A DNA stretch of 64,000 nucleotides from Blastocatellia bacterium (GTDB lineage Bacteria; Acidobacteriota; Blastocatellia; Chloracidobacteriales; Chloracidobacteriaceae): positions 1-64,000 of the forward strand of contig JAIBAN010000026.1 of assembly GCA_019695185.1 (NCBI GenBank). The letters run 5' to 3'. The notes under the pieces were generated by a model, which worked only from the letters and a program-made list of their open reading frames with translations, was not told where the DNA came from and made no database searches. Made by a program: the position numbers and the translations under genes. Each line of letters starts with the position of its first letter. Position 1 is the stretch's first letter. Shown in pieces: positions 26,586-35,978 of the stretch.

Positions 26586-27401
26586 AAAGAATGTAACCAA
26601 CGCGCCTTTTGCATCGGGAAAAATCTGCATTGGGTTCCACAAAACCTGCAACAATCCATCCAGGCGCAAGGTTGTTGGCAATCGGTCCGTTTCCAGACCT
26701 TCCAGAATTGCAACTCGCCCCGCCCACAATCCTCCGTGGGCACAGGCAATGATAGGCGAAGCCGCAGGATGGTCCACCGATGGCGCATCGGTGCCGAACA
26801 AAAGCAAATGCGGCAAGGTTCCCAGAAATTCCCCGGCGGCAGGGGACAGATGAGCAAAGGTGTCTTCCCAAATGGTGGGGGTTTGGTGGTACGTTCGCAA
26901 CAAAACCCGCTTGGCGGTTTGCCAGTCAAAGCCGGTTTCGTTGGCGATGTGTTCAAGCAACGGAACTGTAATTACGGATTTTCCGGATTTTTCCAAAAGT
27001 GCTGCCAGATTCAAAATCGTGACCGGCCCATTGTATTGACGGTTGTCAAATTCGGAAAACGGCGGTTGGGCCAGCCAGTGAGCCGGTTGGTCGGCATGTG
27101 ACCCGGCGTGGGCATTCGAACGCAGATACAGATTTGCCGACACCAGACAAACGCCCGCCGGATGTGAGGAAACATCCACCAGTTCGCTCACCAGCCCGGA
27201 AATCAGGTCAGGCTGGATTCCGAGACTGGAGGCCAGTGTGGTTCGGTTCAAAACTTCAAAAACCGGAGTGTAACCGGGTGCAGGAAACGAAATCCGGGGA
27301 TGGCCGGGCGGGGAAGAGAGGTCAATTCCATCCGCCAGCCGTACTGTGGGCACCGACTCCTGGTTGATTGCCGCAAGTTTGCGGGAAAGGATTTCATCCA
27401 T
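26571..27401 (-). CDS. Cyclase family protein, kynurenine-formamidase-like
   Basis: 276 residues. The metal site of the cyclase/KynB family is present: HAGSHADQPAHW, His98, His102 and Asp104 (HxGxHxDxPxH). KynB hydrolyses N-formylkynurenine to kynurenine; other members are arylformamidases or isatin hydrolases. Pairing with a 2-aminomuconate-type dehydrogenase supports kynurenine degradation. At 276 residues it is longer than typical KynB (about 210), with an N-terminal extension of some 30 residues. The C-terminal RTED is encoded by a heptamer array. Confidence 0.75.
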   Translation of the reverse strand: MDEILSRKLAAINQESVPTVRLADGIDLSSPPGHPRISFPAPGYTPVFEVLNRTTLASSLGIQPDLISGLVSELVDVSSHPAGVCLVSANLYLRSNAHAGSHADQPAHWLAQPPFSEFDNRQYNGPVTILNLAALLEKSGKSVITVPLLEHIANETGFDWQTAKRVLLRTYHQTPTIWEDTFAHLSPAAGEFLGTLPHLLLFGTDAPSVDHPAASPIIACAHGGLWAGRVAILEGLETDRLPTTLRLDGLLQVLWNPMQIFPDAKGALVTFFRTED

Positions 27402-27404
27402 GAA

Positions 27405-27519
27405 TTAAGAATTGAGAATTGAGAATTGAGAATTGAGAATTGAGAACGGGTATTGCTAAACCAAGGTGCGTACCGCAATCAGAGATTTCTCAATTCTCAA
27501 TTCTCAATTCTCAATTCTC
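27405..27519. repeat. Inverted heptamer array, unit TGAGAAT
   Basis: Left arm 27405-27446 (five to six TTGAGAA units) and right arm 27486-27519 in reverse complement, core of about 40 bases. The right arm touches the stop codon of the GT2 gene. Confidence 0.9.
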
Positions 27520-28253
27520 TAGGTTTTATCAGGCAAACTTGGCACGTAGGGATTTCGCGGGACCGTAAATCCGTATTTCGTCAAACACCACAGTGCCTGC
27601 ACCCCGTCCTTCCAACCTATTTTCTTGCCTTCGGCGTAGGTTCTGCCATCGTAACTGATGCCGACTTCATAAACCCGGACACCCATCCGGGCGACTTTGA
27701 TGGTGACTTCAGGTTCAAAGCCAAACCGGTCCTGTTCCAGTTTCATGGATTGAATGATTTCCCGTTTGAAAACCTTGTAGCAGGTTTCCATGTCGGTCAG
27801 ATTCAGGTCCGAAACCATATTGGAAAGCAACGTCAGGAACCGGTTTCCCATTGAGTGCCAGAAATAGAGGACCCGGTGGGCGTCACCGCCCAGGAAGCGG
27901 GAGCCGAAAACCACATCGGCCCGCCCGTCAAGCAGGGGGCCAAGGACTTTCCCGTAATCGTTGGGGTCATATTCCAGGTCGGCGTCCTGCACAATCACAA
28001 AATCACCGGTTGCATGTTTGAACCCTTCCCGCAAGGCCGCACCCTTGCCACAGTTTTTCGGTTGCAGAAACACCCGAATGTTGGGGTATTCCTGTCCCAG
28101 TTGGGCCAGCAAATCGCGGGTGCCGTCTTTGGAAAAGTCATCCACGCAAATCAGTTCCTTTTCCAGGGGAATGTCAACTGCCTGCACCCGTTCGACAATG
28201 GTCCGGAGGGTGCGGATTTCGTTGTAAATCGGGATGACGATGGAAAGTTTCAT
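27519..28253 (-). CDS. Family 2 glycosyltransferase (dolichol-phosphate-mannose-synthase-like)
   Basis: About 244 residues, one GT-A domain: MKLSIVIPIYNEIRTLRTIV, DDFSKDGTRD, DADLEYDP (DxD metal site) and GSRFLGG. It lacks the C-terminal membrane region of some relatives. Such enzymes transfer a sugar from a nucleotide sugar to a polyprenyl phosphate. The GT39-like membrane enzyme 4 kb upstream would be a plausible user of the product. Start ATG 28253 directly abuts a heptamer array, without Shine-Dalgarno. It closely resembles the GT2 half of the fused protein at 41592-43283. Confidence 0.88.
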   Translation of the reverse strand: MKLSIVIPIYNEIRTLRTIVERVQAVDIPLEKELICVDDFSKDGTRDLLAQLGQEYPNIRVFLQPKNCGKGAALREGFKHATGDFVIVQDADLEYDPNDYGKVLGPLLDGRADVVFGSRFLGGDAHRVLYFWHSMGNRFLTLLSNMVSDLNLTDMETCYKVFKREIIQSMKLEQDRFGFEPEVTIKVARMGVRVYEVGISYDGRTYAEGKKIGWKDGVQALWCLTKYGFTVPRNPYVPSLPDKT

Positions 28254-28256
28254 AAG

Positions 28257-28400
28257 CAGGACTGAGGACTGAGGACTGAGGGCTGAGGGCTGAGGGCTGA
28301 GTTCCACACCACAAAAACAGCAGGGGAATCTGTCTTCAATGAACATCTGAAGAAGAAACTGCTCAGTTCTCAGTCCTCAGTCCTCAGTCCTCAGTCCTAA
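28257..28400. repeat. Inverted heptamer array, units TGAGGAC and TGAGGGC
   Basis: Left arm 28257-28301 (three GGACTGA then three GGGCTGA units), right arm 28361-28400 (reverse complement). A change from one unit to another within one arm is visible. Core about 60 bases; its reverse complement has TTTCTTCTTCAGATG, similar to the core at 21552-21604. Confidence 0.92.
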
Positions 28401-28402
28401 AA

Positions 28403-31216
28403 TTAGGCGGTTCGCGCAGCGGCTGACTGACCGTCACCGGAAGCTTCCGCCAAAGCGGCCTGGGCGGCTGCCAGACGGGCAATCGGCACCCGGTAGGGGG
28501 AGCAACTGACATAATTCATTCCCACCCGATGGCAGAAATGCACACTCTGTGGTTCGCCGCCATGTTCGCCGCAGATTCCGACTTTGAGCCCGGCCCTGGC
28601 GGAGCGGCCTTTCTGAATGCCGATTTCGACCAACTGACCGACACCTTCCTGGTCCAGGACCTGGAACGGGTCGTCCGGCAGAATTTTGTTTTCGACATAG
28701 AAAGGCAGGAAGGTTCCCGCGTCGTCCCGCGACAACCCAAAGGTGGTCTGGGTCAGGTCGTTGGTGCCAAAGCTGAAAAATTCCGCCACGCGGGCAATTT
28801 TGTCAGCCGTCAGGGCGGCTCGCGGCAATTCAATCATGGTGCCGACCAGATATTCGATTTGAACATGTGTCTGGTCCATGACTTCATTGGCTACCCGGCG
28901 GACGATATGTTCCTGCCGTTGTAATTCCTTGACATCGGCCACCAGCGGAATCATGACTTCCGGAAAGACTTTGACGCCGGCCTGTTGCACGTGGGCAGCC
29001 GCTTCGAAGATGGCACGGGCCTGCATTTCCGTAATTTCCGGATAGACCAGACCCAACCGGCAGCCACGATGGCCGAGCATCGGGTTTGATTCGCGCAGGG
29101 CTTCGATTTTGTTTTCGATTTCCTTGACGGTCAAACCGACTTTTCCAGCCAGATCGTTGATGGTTTCGTCATCATGGGGCAAAAATTCATGGAGCGGTGG
29201 ATCCAGCAACCGGATGGTGACCGGGAAGCCGTCCATGGCCTGGAAAATCCCGATAAAGTCTTCCCGCTGCATGGGCAGGAGTGCTGCCAACGCACCCATG
29301 AACAACTGTTTCGGTTTGGCGATTTTTTCGTCGTACTGCGCCAGTTGTTCCTTCAGGCTGTCAAGTCGTTCGGATTTTCCGCCGGATTTGGCGGTTTCCT
29401 TGGCGATTTCCTGGTGCAACACCGAGCGGTCAGCTTCCAGCCGCTTGTATTCAGCCGACACCATAATCATCTGCCGGACCATATCAATCCGGTTGCCTTC
29501 AAAGAACATGTGTTCCGTCCGGCAGAGGCCGATGCCTTCCGCGCCAAATTCACGGGCGACGCGGGAGTCGTGCGGCGTGTCGGCATTGGTGCGGACACCG
29601 AGTTTCCGGTATTCGTCCACCCAGGACATAAATTCCTTAAACTCGCCGCTGATTTCGGGCTTGATGAGCGGTACTTCACCGGCAATCACCCGTCCGGTGG
29701 TCCCGTCCAGGGTAATGGCTTCGCTTTCTTTGATAACCCGGTCACCGATGCGGATTTCCTTCGTTTGGTAGTCAATTTCAAGGGCGCTGCATCCGGCCAC
29801 GCAGCATTTGCCCATGCCACGGGCAACCACGGCGGCGTGACTTGTCATGCCCCCGCGAGCGGTCAAAATCGCCTGGGCCGCCACCATGCCGTGGAAGTCT
29901 TCGGGTGAGGTTTCAACCCGCACGAGAATCACTTTTTCACCAGCCTGACCGCGTTCCTCGGCGGTGTCGGGGTCAAACACCACTTTGCCGGTGGCCGCGC
30001 CGGGGCTGGCCGGAAGCCCGGTGGCAAGGAGGTCAATTTCCGCTTGCGGGTCAATCATGGGGTGAAGCAACTGGTCAAGCTGGGCGGGTTCGACCCGGTT
30101 GACGGCTTCCTGTTTGGAGATGATGCCTTCGTTGGCCATATCCACCGCAATTTTGACGGCAGCCGGTCCGGTTCGTTTGGCGTTGCGGGTCTGGAGCATC
30201 CAGAGCTTGCCCCGTTCGATGGTGAATTCCAGGTCCTGCACATCCTTGTAATGCTTTTCCAGCAACTGCGCCACTTTGGCAAACTGGTCGTAAACTTCGG
30301 GCATTTCCTCTTTAAGATGGGCAATTTTGAAGGGCGTCCGGATGCCGGCCACCACGTCTTCACCCTGGGCATTGGTCAGGTATTCGCCAAAGAGGATGCC
30401 TTCGCCGGTCGAAGGATTGCGGGTAAAGGCGACACCCGTGCCGGAATCGGTTCCCATGTTGCCGAACACCATGGCCACCACGTTGACTGCCGTGCCCAGG
30501 TCGTCAGGGATTTTATTAATGCGGCGATAATCAATGGCCCGTTTGCCAAACCAGGAGGAAAAGACGGCCACAATGGCCAGTTTCAACTGGTCATAAGGGT
30601 CGGTGGGAAATGCCTGTCCGGTTTCAGTCGCCACCAGTTCCTTGAACTGGGCCACGATGGCGCGCAAATCCGCTGCGTCGAGGTCGGTGTCCTGGGTCAC
30701 GCCTTTGGCTTTCTTGGCGGAATCGAACGCATGGTCAAATTTTTCCCCTGAAACACCCAGCACAATCCGGCCAAACATTTGAATGAACCGGCGATAGGCA
30801 TCCTGGGCGAAGCGGTCGTTGGAGGTCAAAGCGGCCAATCCGGCCACCGTGTCATCGTTGAGCCCCAGGTTGAGGACCGTATCCATCATGCCGGGCATGG
30901 AAAACTTGGCTCCGGAACGAACCGAAACCAGCAACGGGTTTTCCTGGTTGCCGAAGCCTTTGCCCGTGGCTGCCTCAACCGCCTGCATGGCAGTCAGGAC
31001 TTCTTCCCACAGCCCTTCGGGAAATTGCTTGCCTGAGTTGTAATACAGGTTGCAGCAGTCGGTGGTGATGGTAAATCCGGGCGGCACCGGAAGGCTGGCC
31101 AACGTCATTTCAGCCAGACCTGCGCCTTTTCCACCCAGCGTGTCCTTCATTTTTCCGTTGCCGTCGGCTTTGCCGTCGGCAAATAAGTAAACTTTCTTTG
31201 AGGTTGTTTCCGACAT
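28403..31216 (-). CDS. ppdK: Pyruvate, phosphate dikinase
   Basis: 937 residues, slightly longer than the usual 870-900. PPDK interconverts pyruvate, ATP and phosphate with PEP, AMP and pyrophosphate. N-terminal ATP-grasp (GKGAGLAEMT, SVRSGAKFSMPGMMDTVLNLGLND), central swivelling domain with catalytic His in ARGGMTSHAAVVARGMGKCCV, C-terminal PEP domain ending in GTNDLTQTTFGLSRDD and GICGEHGGEPQSVHFCHRVGMNYVSCSPYRVPIARLAAAQA. GGAGAAA precedes the ATG by eight bases. It feeds gluconeogenesis, supplying PEP for sugar synthesis downstream. Confidence 0.97.
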   Translation of the reverse strand: MSETTSKKVYLFADGKADGNGKMKDTLGGKGAGLAEMTLASLPVPPGFTITTDCCNLYYNSGKQFPEGLWEEVLTAMQAVEAATGKGFGNQENPLLVSVRSGAKFSMPGMMDTVLNLGLNDDTVAGLAALTSNDRFAQDAYRRFIQMFGRIVLGVSGEKFDHAFDSAKKAKGVTQDTDLDAADLRAIVAQFKELVATETGQAFPTDPYDQLKLAIVAVFSSWFGKRAIDYRRINKIPDDLGTAVNVVAMVFGNMGTDSGTGVAFTRNPSTGEGILFGEYLTNAQGEDVVAGIRTPFKIAHLKEEMPEVYDQFAKVAQLLEKHYKDVQDLEFTIERGKLWMLQTRNAKRTGPAAVKIAVDMANEGIISKQEAVNRVEPAQLDQLLHPMIDPQAEIDLLATGLPASPGAATGKVVFDPDTAEERGQAGEKVILVRVETSPEDFHGMVAAQAILTARGGMTSHAAVVARGMGKCCVAGCSALEIDYQTKEIRIGDRVIKESEAITLDGTTGRVIAGEVPLIKPEISGEFKEFMSWVDEYRKLGVRTNADTPHDSRVAREFGAEGIGLCRTEHMFFEGNRIDMVRQMIMVSAEYKRLEADRSVLHQEIAKETAKSGGKSERLDSLKEQLAQYDEKIAKPKQLFMGALAALLPMQREDFIGIFQAMDGFPVTIRLLDPPLHEFLPHDDETINDLAGKVGLTVKEIENKIEALRESNPMLGHRGCRLGLVYPEITEMQARAIFEAAAHVQQAGVKVFPEVMIPLVADVKELQRQEHIVRRVANEVMDQTHVQIEYLVGTMIELPRAALTADKIARVAEFFSFGTNDLTQTTFGLSRDDAGTFLPFYVENKILPDDPFQVLDQEGVGQLVEIGIQKGRSARAGLKVGICGEHGGEPQSVHFCHRVGMNYVSCSPYRVPIARLAAAQAALAEASGDGQSAAARTA

Positions 31217-31245
31217 TCGAAATTTCTCCGAAGAAAAGGGTGTGA

Positions 31246-31375
31246 GCTTGCAGCCGTCAGCACTCAGCTTTCAGCTCAGTAAGATACATTCAAGTTGGGT
31301 CAGCTCTGTCCGTTCCCGTTTCCACAGCAGTCCGCTTTTTCAAAAAGCCGAGAGCTGGGAGCTCAAAAGCTGAAG
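31246..31375. repeat. Degenerate inverted heptamer array (CAGCTTT/AGCTGAA type)
   Basis: Left part CAGCCGTCAGCACTCAGC, then TTTCAGCTCAG (to 31280); right part GAGAGCTGGGAGCTCAAAAG (from 31350). Diverged from the unit family seen at 16227-16280. It fills the gap between recO and ppdK. Confidence 0.55.
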
Positions 31376-32125
31376 TTATGAACGCATTTGACGCAAAATC
31401 GCGTAGGATTTCAGTTCTCGTTCGAGTGCGGCAGTAATTAAGAGATGATACACGGTTTCCAGCGTCTTCCGGGTTGGTTCGTCAAGCGGCAGGGCGGCAA
31501 ACTCAGCCGGAGGGCGGCGCACCATGCGGTGAATCGTTTGACGCACCAAGCCAGTGACGGCAACTCCACGGCTGTGGCTGCAATCAGGACATTCGGGAGT
31601 TCCGTCCCGTGCCAGGCACACCACCTCGGTGGGTTCAATGGTCCGACCACATGTCACACATGATTGAAAATCAGGCAAGAAACCGGAGAACTTCAAAATC
31701 CAGGTTTCGCAGTATCTGAGTAAAGCATCGCCCCCGTCAAGGCCACGTTCGACGGAGTCAAGTAAAGCCTGAATCAGCCGGTACATATGTTCGTTGGCCT
31801 GATGGGCCGGGAAAAACTCGATGATGAGTTCGGCCCAGTACGCCAGCAGGGCGGCGGTTTCGGGCTGGGAAGCCGCATCAAAGTGTGACGTGATGAGTTC
31901 ACAATCGGAAAGCTGGACCATCTCCCGGCCCTCTTTCTCCCGATATTTGAGGTGGACTTCGGAAAAGAGTTCCAGACCGGCTCCATACCGGTTTTTCAGA
32001 CTTCGTGACCCATGGGCCACCGCCCGCACCAAGCCGAATTGTTTGGTAAAAAAGACTGCCGCCCGGTGATTTTCCGCATAAGGAAAGGTTTTTAAGGTAA
32101 ATGCGTCGGTTTCGTGTAAGGCCAT
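31376..32125 (-). CDS. recO: DNA repair protein RecO
   Basis: 249 residues. RecO loads RecA on SSB-coated DNA in the RecFOR pathway. N-terminal OB fold (1-80: TFPYAENHRAAVFFTKQFGLVRAVAHGSRS), helical middle, and a zinc site CVTCGR (about 156-161) paired with CPDC (about 180-183). The adjacent upstream gap (32126-32282, 157 bases) holds no gene; a weak TATACG hexamer at 32179-32184 (minus) may be its -10. Confidence 0.94.
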   Translation of the reverse strand: MALHETDAFTLKTFPYAENHRAAVFFTKQFGLVRAVAHGSRSLKNRYGAGLELFSEVHLKYREKEGREMVQLSDCELITSHFDAASQPETAALLAYWAELIIEFFPAHQANEHMYRLIQALLDSVERGLDGGDALLRYCETWILKFSGFLPDFQSCVTCGRTIEPTEVVCLARDGTPECPDCSHSRGVAVTGLVRQTIHRMVRRPPAEFAALPLDEPTRKTLETVYHLLITAALERELKSYAILRQMRS

Positions 32126-32282
32126 TGCGTCGTCCGGTTTAGAAGGGTTGAGGTACCGAAGCTTGAAACATAAAACCCGTATACTTTCACCCCGACAATT
32201 GGCAGCAAGAGCTGGATGGGTGACCCATACTTGAAAAAAACAGACAGAAAAAATCTGCCCCGAATTTCCCCAAACTGCTTAG

Positions 32283-34055
32283 TTATTTGGGGCCGGTTGG
32301 ATTTTCTGGCTCAGGATTCAGCTCCACAATGAGTTGATTGCTTCCAGGGGGCTGAAAGACCACTTTTCCCAGGTGCTTGTGACTTTCGGGTGTCGTGTCC
32401 GCCATTGCCACATAATAACGGACCCCAAACCGGGTTTTTGCCTTCAAAGAAAAAGGCATGGTTTTTCTGCCACTGAACATATATACAAACGGGCTGTTGT
32501 CAGAGGTAACCACTTCACCGGGATTGGTGTGATCCTTGATCCATTGCACCATTTGCAACCCACCTTCAAACGATTGCCGCCAAGGCAGGTGAGTTGTCGC
32601 CGACTGCTGGCGGGCCAGCACGTACCCTGTATGATCAAATACATATAATCCAACCACACTCATCAAAAAAATCCGTTCCAGAGGCGAACTGTTGGAAGCG
32701 GCAGGCAACCTGTCTTTCCTTCGCCACACTTGGCATCCCAGGATTTTCAACCCGGTTCCAATATAAAATAAGAGAAAGGGGAGTAAGGGGAGAACATAGC
32801 GAAAAGGCGTTCCCGGCCAGATCACAATTAAAACCAGGGAAAATCCCACATATAACTCGGCTGCCTGCCACTGTTTCCGGATTTTGGATAGAAATCCGAA
32901 CAATCCCAGAACTGAGAAGACAGCCGAAATTCCCATTGTGATTGGTGACAATCCCATGTTACCGACTCCAGCCCCAATCGCATCGGGACCAATTCCGAGA
33001 TATTGAGTCATTCCAAGAGTTTCCATCCCGCTTTCAGGCGCAGCCCGAAAAATCTCCGGTACCGTCAGGCCGCCGACCGAAACCCCGATCACAATCGTTG
33101 AATTCTGGGTAACACGCCAGCCAAAGTCAGCCAAAGTCATCTTCGGACGGGTCGGGTCACCTGCTTGGTGCCAAAATTGTGTTCCATAACCTGTCGTAAA
33201 CATTTGGGCATCAGTTTGGCGGTTCACAGCGGAGGTGGCGTGGAATTGCGAGTATGCCCACCAGGGACCGAGGCTCAGTAAAACCCCGCCTCCAAAAACC
33301 AGCCCGACCCGCCATTGTCGCTTTAAGCCAAGCTGACAACAGACAGCCAGAATCAACATCAACCCAATTGAACGGGTTAAGTAGGTGAGTCCGGCCAAAA
33401 CTCCGGCTAGGAGCCAGATGCGGGGTTTCCCAGGTTTCGAATCAGTGGGGCTCCCTTCAGCCACCATGACGAGGGTCATGATGTGGAGCAAGGAAAAAAC
33501 ACATTCCGACATCACCGAAGTTGTCGCCAACAAAACAAACGCGGGACTGAGCATGGTTGCCAAGGCCAGGAGCCAGGAGATCAAGGGCTGCGTTCTCTGT
33601 GACACCTGAAAATACCGTGCTGCCAGAACCCCGCATCCAAACATGGCGACCAGGGAAAATCCTTTGAGCCATAAAAGGTTGTCCGGAAAATTGGGGAAAC
33701 AGCGAAACACCAAAGAAAGAAGAAATGGATAGAGGGGCGGATAGTAGGAAAGTCCGGTTTCAAAAGGAAAATTTGTCAAATGGTAGCCTTGCCCCGCAGC
33801 CAGTGACTGGGCCAAAACCAGATACCAGGCATCATCCTTAAATAAACCAACCGGGGGTTCCAGGCGTAACAGGTAGATGACCAGGGCCCCAACCAACGCA
33901 ACGGCAATGACAATCCGTTCCCATGTTGAGGGCGATAGCGAAACGGGTTCAGCAGAGATTTCCATCACTGGGCGGGCGGATGGCTCTTGTGCAAAACTTC
34001 CCATGGCTGGTTCAACTGTTTCGTTTGGTTTGGGTTGCCTGACAAGCTCAGACAT
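32283..34055 (-). CDS. GT39/ArnT-like membrane glycosyltransferase (GT-C fold)
   Basis: 590 residues with 10-12 hydrophobic segments, beginning after a soluble N-terminal tail of about 45 residues. FKDDAWYLVLAQSLA holds the DD pair expected in the first periplasmic loop of GT-C enzymes; LSYYPPLYPFLLS and TRSIGLMLILA follow the PMT/ArnT pattern. These enzymes transfer a sugar from a polyprenyl phosphate to a lipid or protein on the periplasmic side. Target unknown; the glycan locus directly follows downstream. No clear ribosome binding site. Confidence 0.83.
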   Translation of the reverse strand: MSELVRQPKPNETVEPAMGSFAQEPSARPVMEISAEPVSLSPSTWERIVIAVALVGALVIYLLRLEPPVGLFKDDAWYLVLAQSLAAGQGYHLTNFPFETGLSYYPPLYPFLLSLVFRCFPNFPDNLLWLKGFSLVAMFGCGVLAARYFQVSQRTQPLISWLLALATMLSPAFVLLATTSVMSECVFSLLHIMTLVMVAEGSPTDSKPGKPRIWLLAGVLAGLTYLTRSIGLMLILAVCCQLGLKRQWRVGLVFGGGVLLSLGPWWAYSQFHATSAVNRQTDAQMFTTGYGTQFWHQAGDPTRPKMTLADFGWRVTQNSTIVIGVSVGGLTVPEIFRAAPESGMETLGMTQYLGIGPDAIGAGVGNMGLSPITMGISAVFSVLGLFGFLSKIRKQWQAAELYVGFSLVLIVIWPGTPFRYVLPLLPFLLFYIGTGLKILGCQVWRRKDRLPAASNSSPLERIFLMSVVGLYVFDHTGYVLARQQSATTHLPWRQSFEGGLQMVQWIKDHTNPGEVVTSDNSPFVYMFSGRKTMPFSLKAKTRFGVRYYVAMADTTPESHKHLGKVVFQPPGSNQLIVELNPEPENPTGPK

Positions 34056-34097
34056 GGTGGAACGAGGCTCGAATGATGGTTTTTTCCTGTGGTTCGG

Positions 34098-34814
34098 TTA
34101 AAGGGAATATCCGGCAGCCTGAGCATCGTTATAGAACATTGCCACCGTTTCCAATGAATATTCCGTCAGGTCTTTTCCAATCAGCGGCAGTTTTTTCAAA
34201 ATGTCGGTGGTCACGGTGATGATATGGCAGCCGATGGCATTGGCCTGAAATACATTGAGCAGTTCGCGCGGGCTGGCCCACAGCAGTTCCTGATTGGGAA
34301 AGGGCCGCATGATTTCAAGGGCCTCCACCATGGTTTCCACCGGGTCGCGGCCAGTGTCGGCAATCCGGCCCCCAAAAATTGAAAGACAACAGGGGGCATG
34401 GTCAGCCAAAGCGGCAGACATCAAGCGCAACTGGTCACTCGTGAGCATGGCCGTGACATTGATTTTCACCCCGTCACGGGCCAACCGTTCCACAATGCCT
34501 GCCGGAGATTCCCCTTTTGTATTGGTCACTGGAATTTTGACGTAGACATTCTCACCCCATGAGGCAATTTCCCGCGCCTGTCGTTCCATTTCCGCAATGT
34601 CATCGGTGAAAACCTCAAATGAAACTGGTTTCTCCCGGATTTCCGCCAGGATTTCACGGGCAAACCCACGATAGTCCGTGACACCAGCCTTGCGCATGAG
34701 GGTTGGATTGGTGGTCACCCCGGCAATATAGGGGAGCCGGGTCAGGCGCAGCAAATCAGCCTTGTCAGCGCCATCGGCAAAGATTTTAACCGTCAGGTCC
34801 GAGAGCTGAGGCAT
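34098..34814 (-). CDS. Transaldolase (short, TalC/fructose-6-P-aldolase-like)
   Basis: About 238 residues with a single TIM barrel. The Schiff-base Lys is in NVYVKIPVTNTKG; GVTTNPTLM and INVTAMLTSDQL are family blocks. It may transfer or cleave a C3 unit; transaldolase makes sedoheptulose 7-phosphate, the substrate of GmhA just upstream. The start at 34814 follows GAGG; a GTG at 34835 would overlap gmhB. Its position at the end of the heptose cassette suggests it supplies the seven-carbon precursor, although the sequence alone cannot tell transaldolase from aldolase. Confidence 0.83.
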   Translation of the reverse strand: MPQLSDLTVKIFADGADKADLLRLTRLPYIAGVTTNPTLMRKAGVTDYRGFAREILAEIREKPVSFEVFTDDIAEMERQAREIASWGENVYVKIPVTNTKGESPAGIVERLARDGVKINVTAMLTSDQLRLMSAALADHAPCCLSIFGGRIADTGRDPVETMVEALEIMRPFPNQELLWASPRELLNVFQANAIGCHIITVTTDILKKLPLIGKDLTEYSLETVAMFYNDAQAAGYSL

Positions 34815-34831
34815 GGGACGAAATCCTCGTT

Positions 34832-35377
34832 TCACAAAAGCGTGTGGATCAATTCCGTGGCCCGGAACAAATCCTGGCTGACAAAGTCCGGTTGACAGCG
34901 TTCACGGTGGCTATAGGGCTGGTCCAACAAGATGGTGCGACAGCCGGCTGCCGCCCCGGCCACAATGTCGCTCCACCGGTCCCCCACTAAAAAACTGGCG
35001 GCCAGATTGATTTCAAACTGCCGGGCCGCTTCCAAAATCAAGCCAGGTTTGGGTTTGCGGCACGGGCAGGCATCCGCATTGTCATGAAAACACGTGAAAA
35101 AACCATCCAGCGGCAATTGACTGGACAAAGCCTGGTTGATGGCCTCCACCACAGATTGCTGCTGTTGCCCCCTGGCCACATCGGGCTGATTGGTGACGAC
35201 CAGCAGCCAAAATCTGCCGGCTGCCAGCCGTTCCAGGGCTTCAGGAACGCCGGGCAGGATTTCCAGTTCCGCGAGCGTGGCCGGCGGATGCGGAATTCCA
35301 TTTCTGACAAACGTTCGATTAAGCACGCCATCCCGGTCCAGAAAAACCGCCGGACGGCCTAACGTGTGGATTCCCAT
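34832..35377 (-). CDS. gmhB: D-glycero-D-manno-heptose-1,7-bisphosphate 7-phosphatase
   Basis: 181 residues, HAD superfamily. FLDRDGVLNRTF is the catalytic DxD motif; TNQPDVARGQ is motif II; CPCRKPKPG the zinc-loop/motif III Lys; VGDRWSDIVAGAAAG motif IV. It removes the 7-phosphate of heptose bisphosphate. The start overlaps the end of gmhA by 19 bases, showing tight coupling. Zinc site partly present (HDNADACPC). Confidence 0.92.
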   Translation of the reverse strand: MGIHTLGRPAVFLDRDGVLNRTFVRNGIPHPPATLAELEILPGVPEALERLAAGRFWLLVVTNQPDVARGQQQQSVVEAINQALSSQLPLDGFFTCFHDNADACPCRKPKPGLILEAARQFEINLAASFLVGDRWSDIVAGAAAGCRTILLDQPYSHRERCQPDFVSQDLFRATELIHTLL

Positions 35378-35955
35378 TTCATGTGTGACGTGCGGAGTTT
35401 GGGATGGGAAACAATCAGGTGCCAGACAACCGCCTGAAAGGCTTCCGTGTGCGGGGTGACGGTTTCGGAATTAACGGTCGGGATAATAACACAGGCATCA
35501 GCCGTCCGTGCAGTAAATCCGCCATCCCGCCCAACCACTCCGCCGATGGCGGCCCCGACGGATTTGGCATATTCCAGGGCGCGGACCAGATTCGGACTGA
35601 TATTGCGTTCCAGGTCACCCCCGCCGACGGAAAAAACCATGACCATATCGTCGGATTGGAGGCGGCTGCCGCGCAGCCAGTTGGCAAAAACCGTATCCCA
35701 GCCGTCATCGTTGATGCGGGCCGTCAGTTCCGCCACATTGTCAGTTGGGGCATAGGCTTCAAAACCGCAAATCTTGCGGAAGTCATTGACCGCGTGTGAG
35801 GCATTGGCCGCGCTGCCTCCGACACCCAGGAAAAACAGGCGTCCATTTCGTTCCCGGACCATCAGCAGGGTGTCAATCAGGCACTCAAGGGCTGTCACGT
35901 CGAGCTGCTCAATGATGCGGGTGGCTTCAGCCAAAAAGGTTTGGACATAGGACAT
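35359..35955 (-). CDS. gmhA: Sedoheptulose-7-phosphate isomerase
   Basis: 198 residues, SIS fold. FFLGVGGSAANASHAVNDFRK holds the sugar-phosphate binding Ser; VFSVGGGDLERN and PTVNSETVTPHTEAFQAVVWH are GmhA-type blocks. It converts sedoheptulose 7-phosphate to D-glycero-D-manno-heptose 7-phosphate. Start ATG 35955 with AAGGGGAAA upstream. The variant VGGGDLERN in place of the usual TSGNS is found in the GmhA group linked to HddA/HddC clusters. Confidence 0.9.
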   Translation of the reverse strand: MSYVQTFLAEATRIIEQLDVTALECLIDTLLMVRERNGRLFFLGVGGSAANASHAVNDFRKICGFEAYAPTDNVAELTARINDDGWDTVFANWLRGSRLQSDDMVMVFSVGGGDLERNISPNLVRALEYAKSVGAAIGGVVGRDGGFTARTADACVIIPTVNSETVTPHTEAFQAVVWHLIVSHPKLRTSHMKWESTR

Positions 35956-35978
35956 AGTGGATTTCCCCTTGTCGGTTT

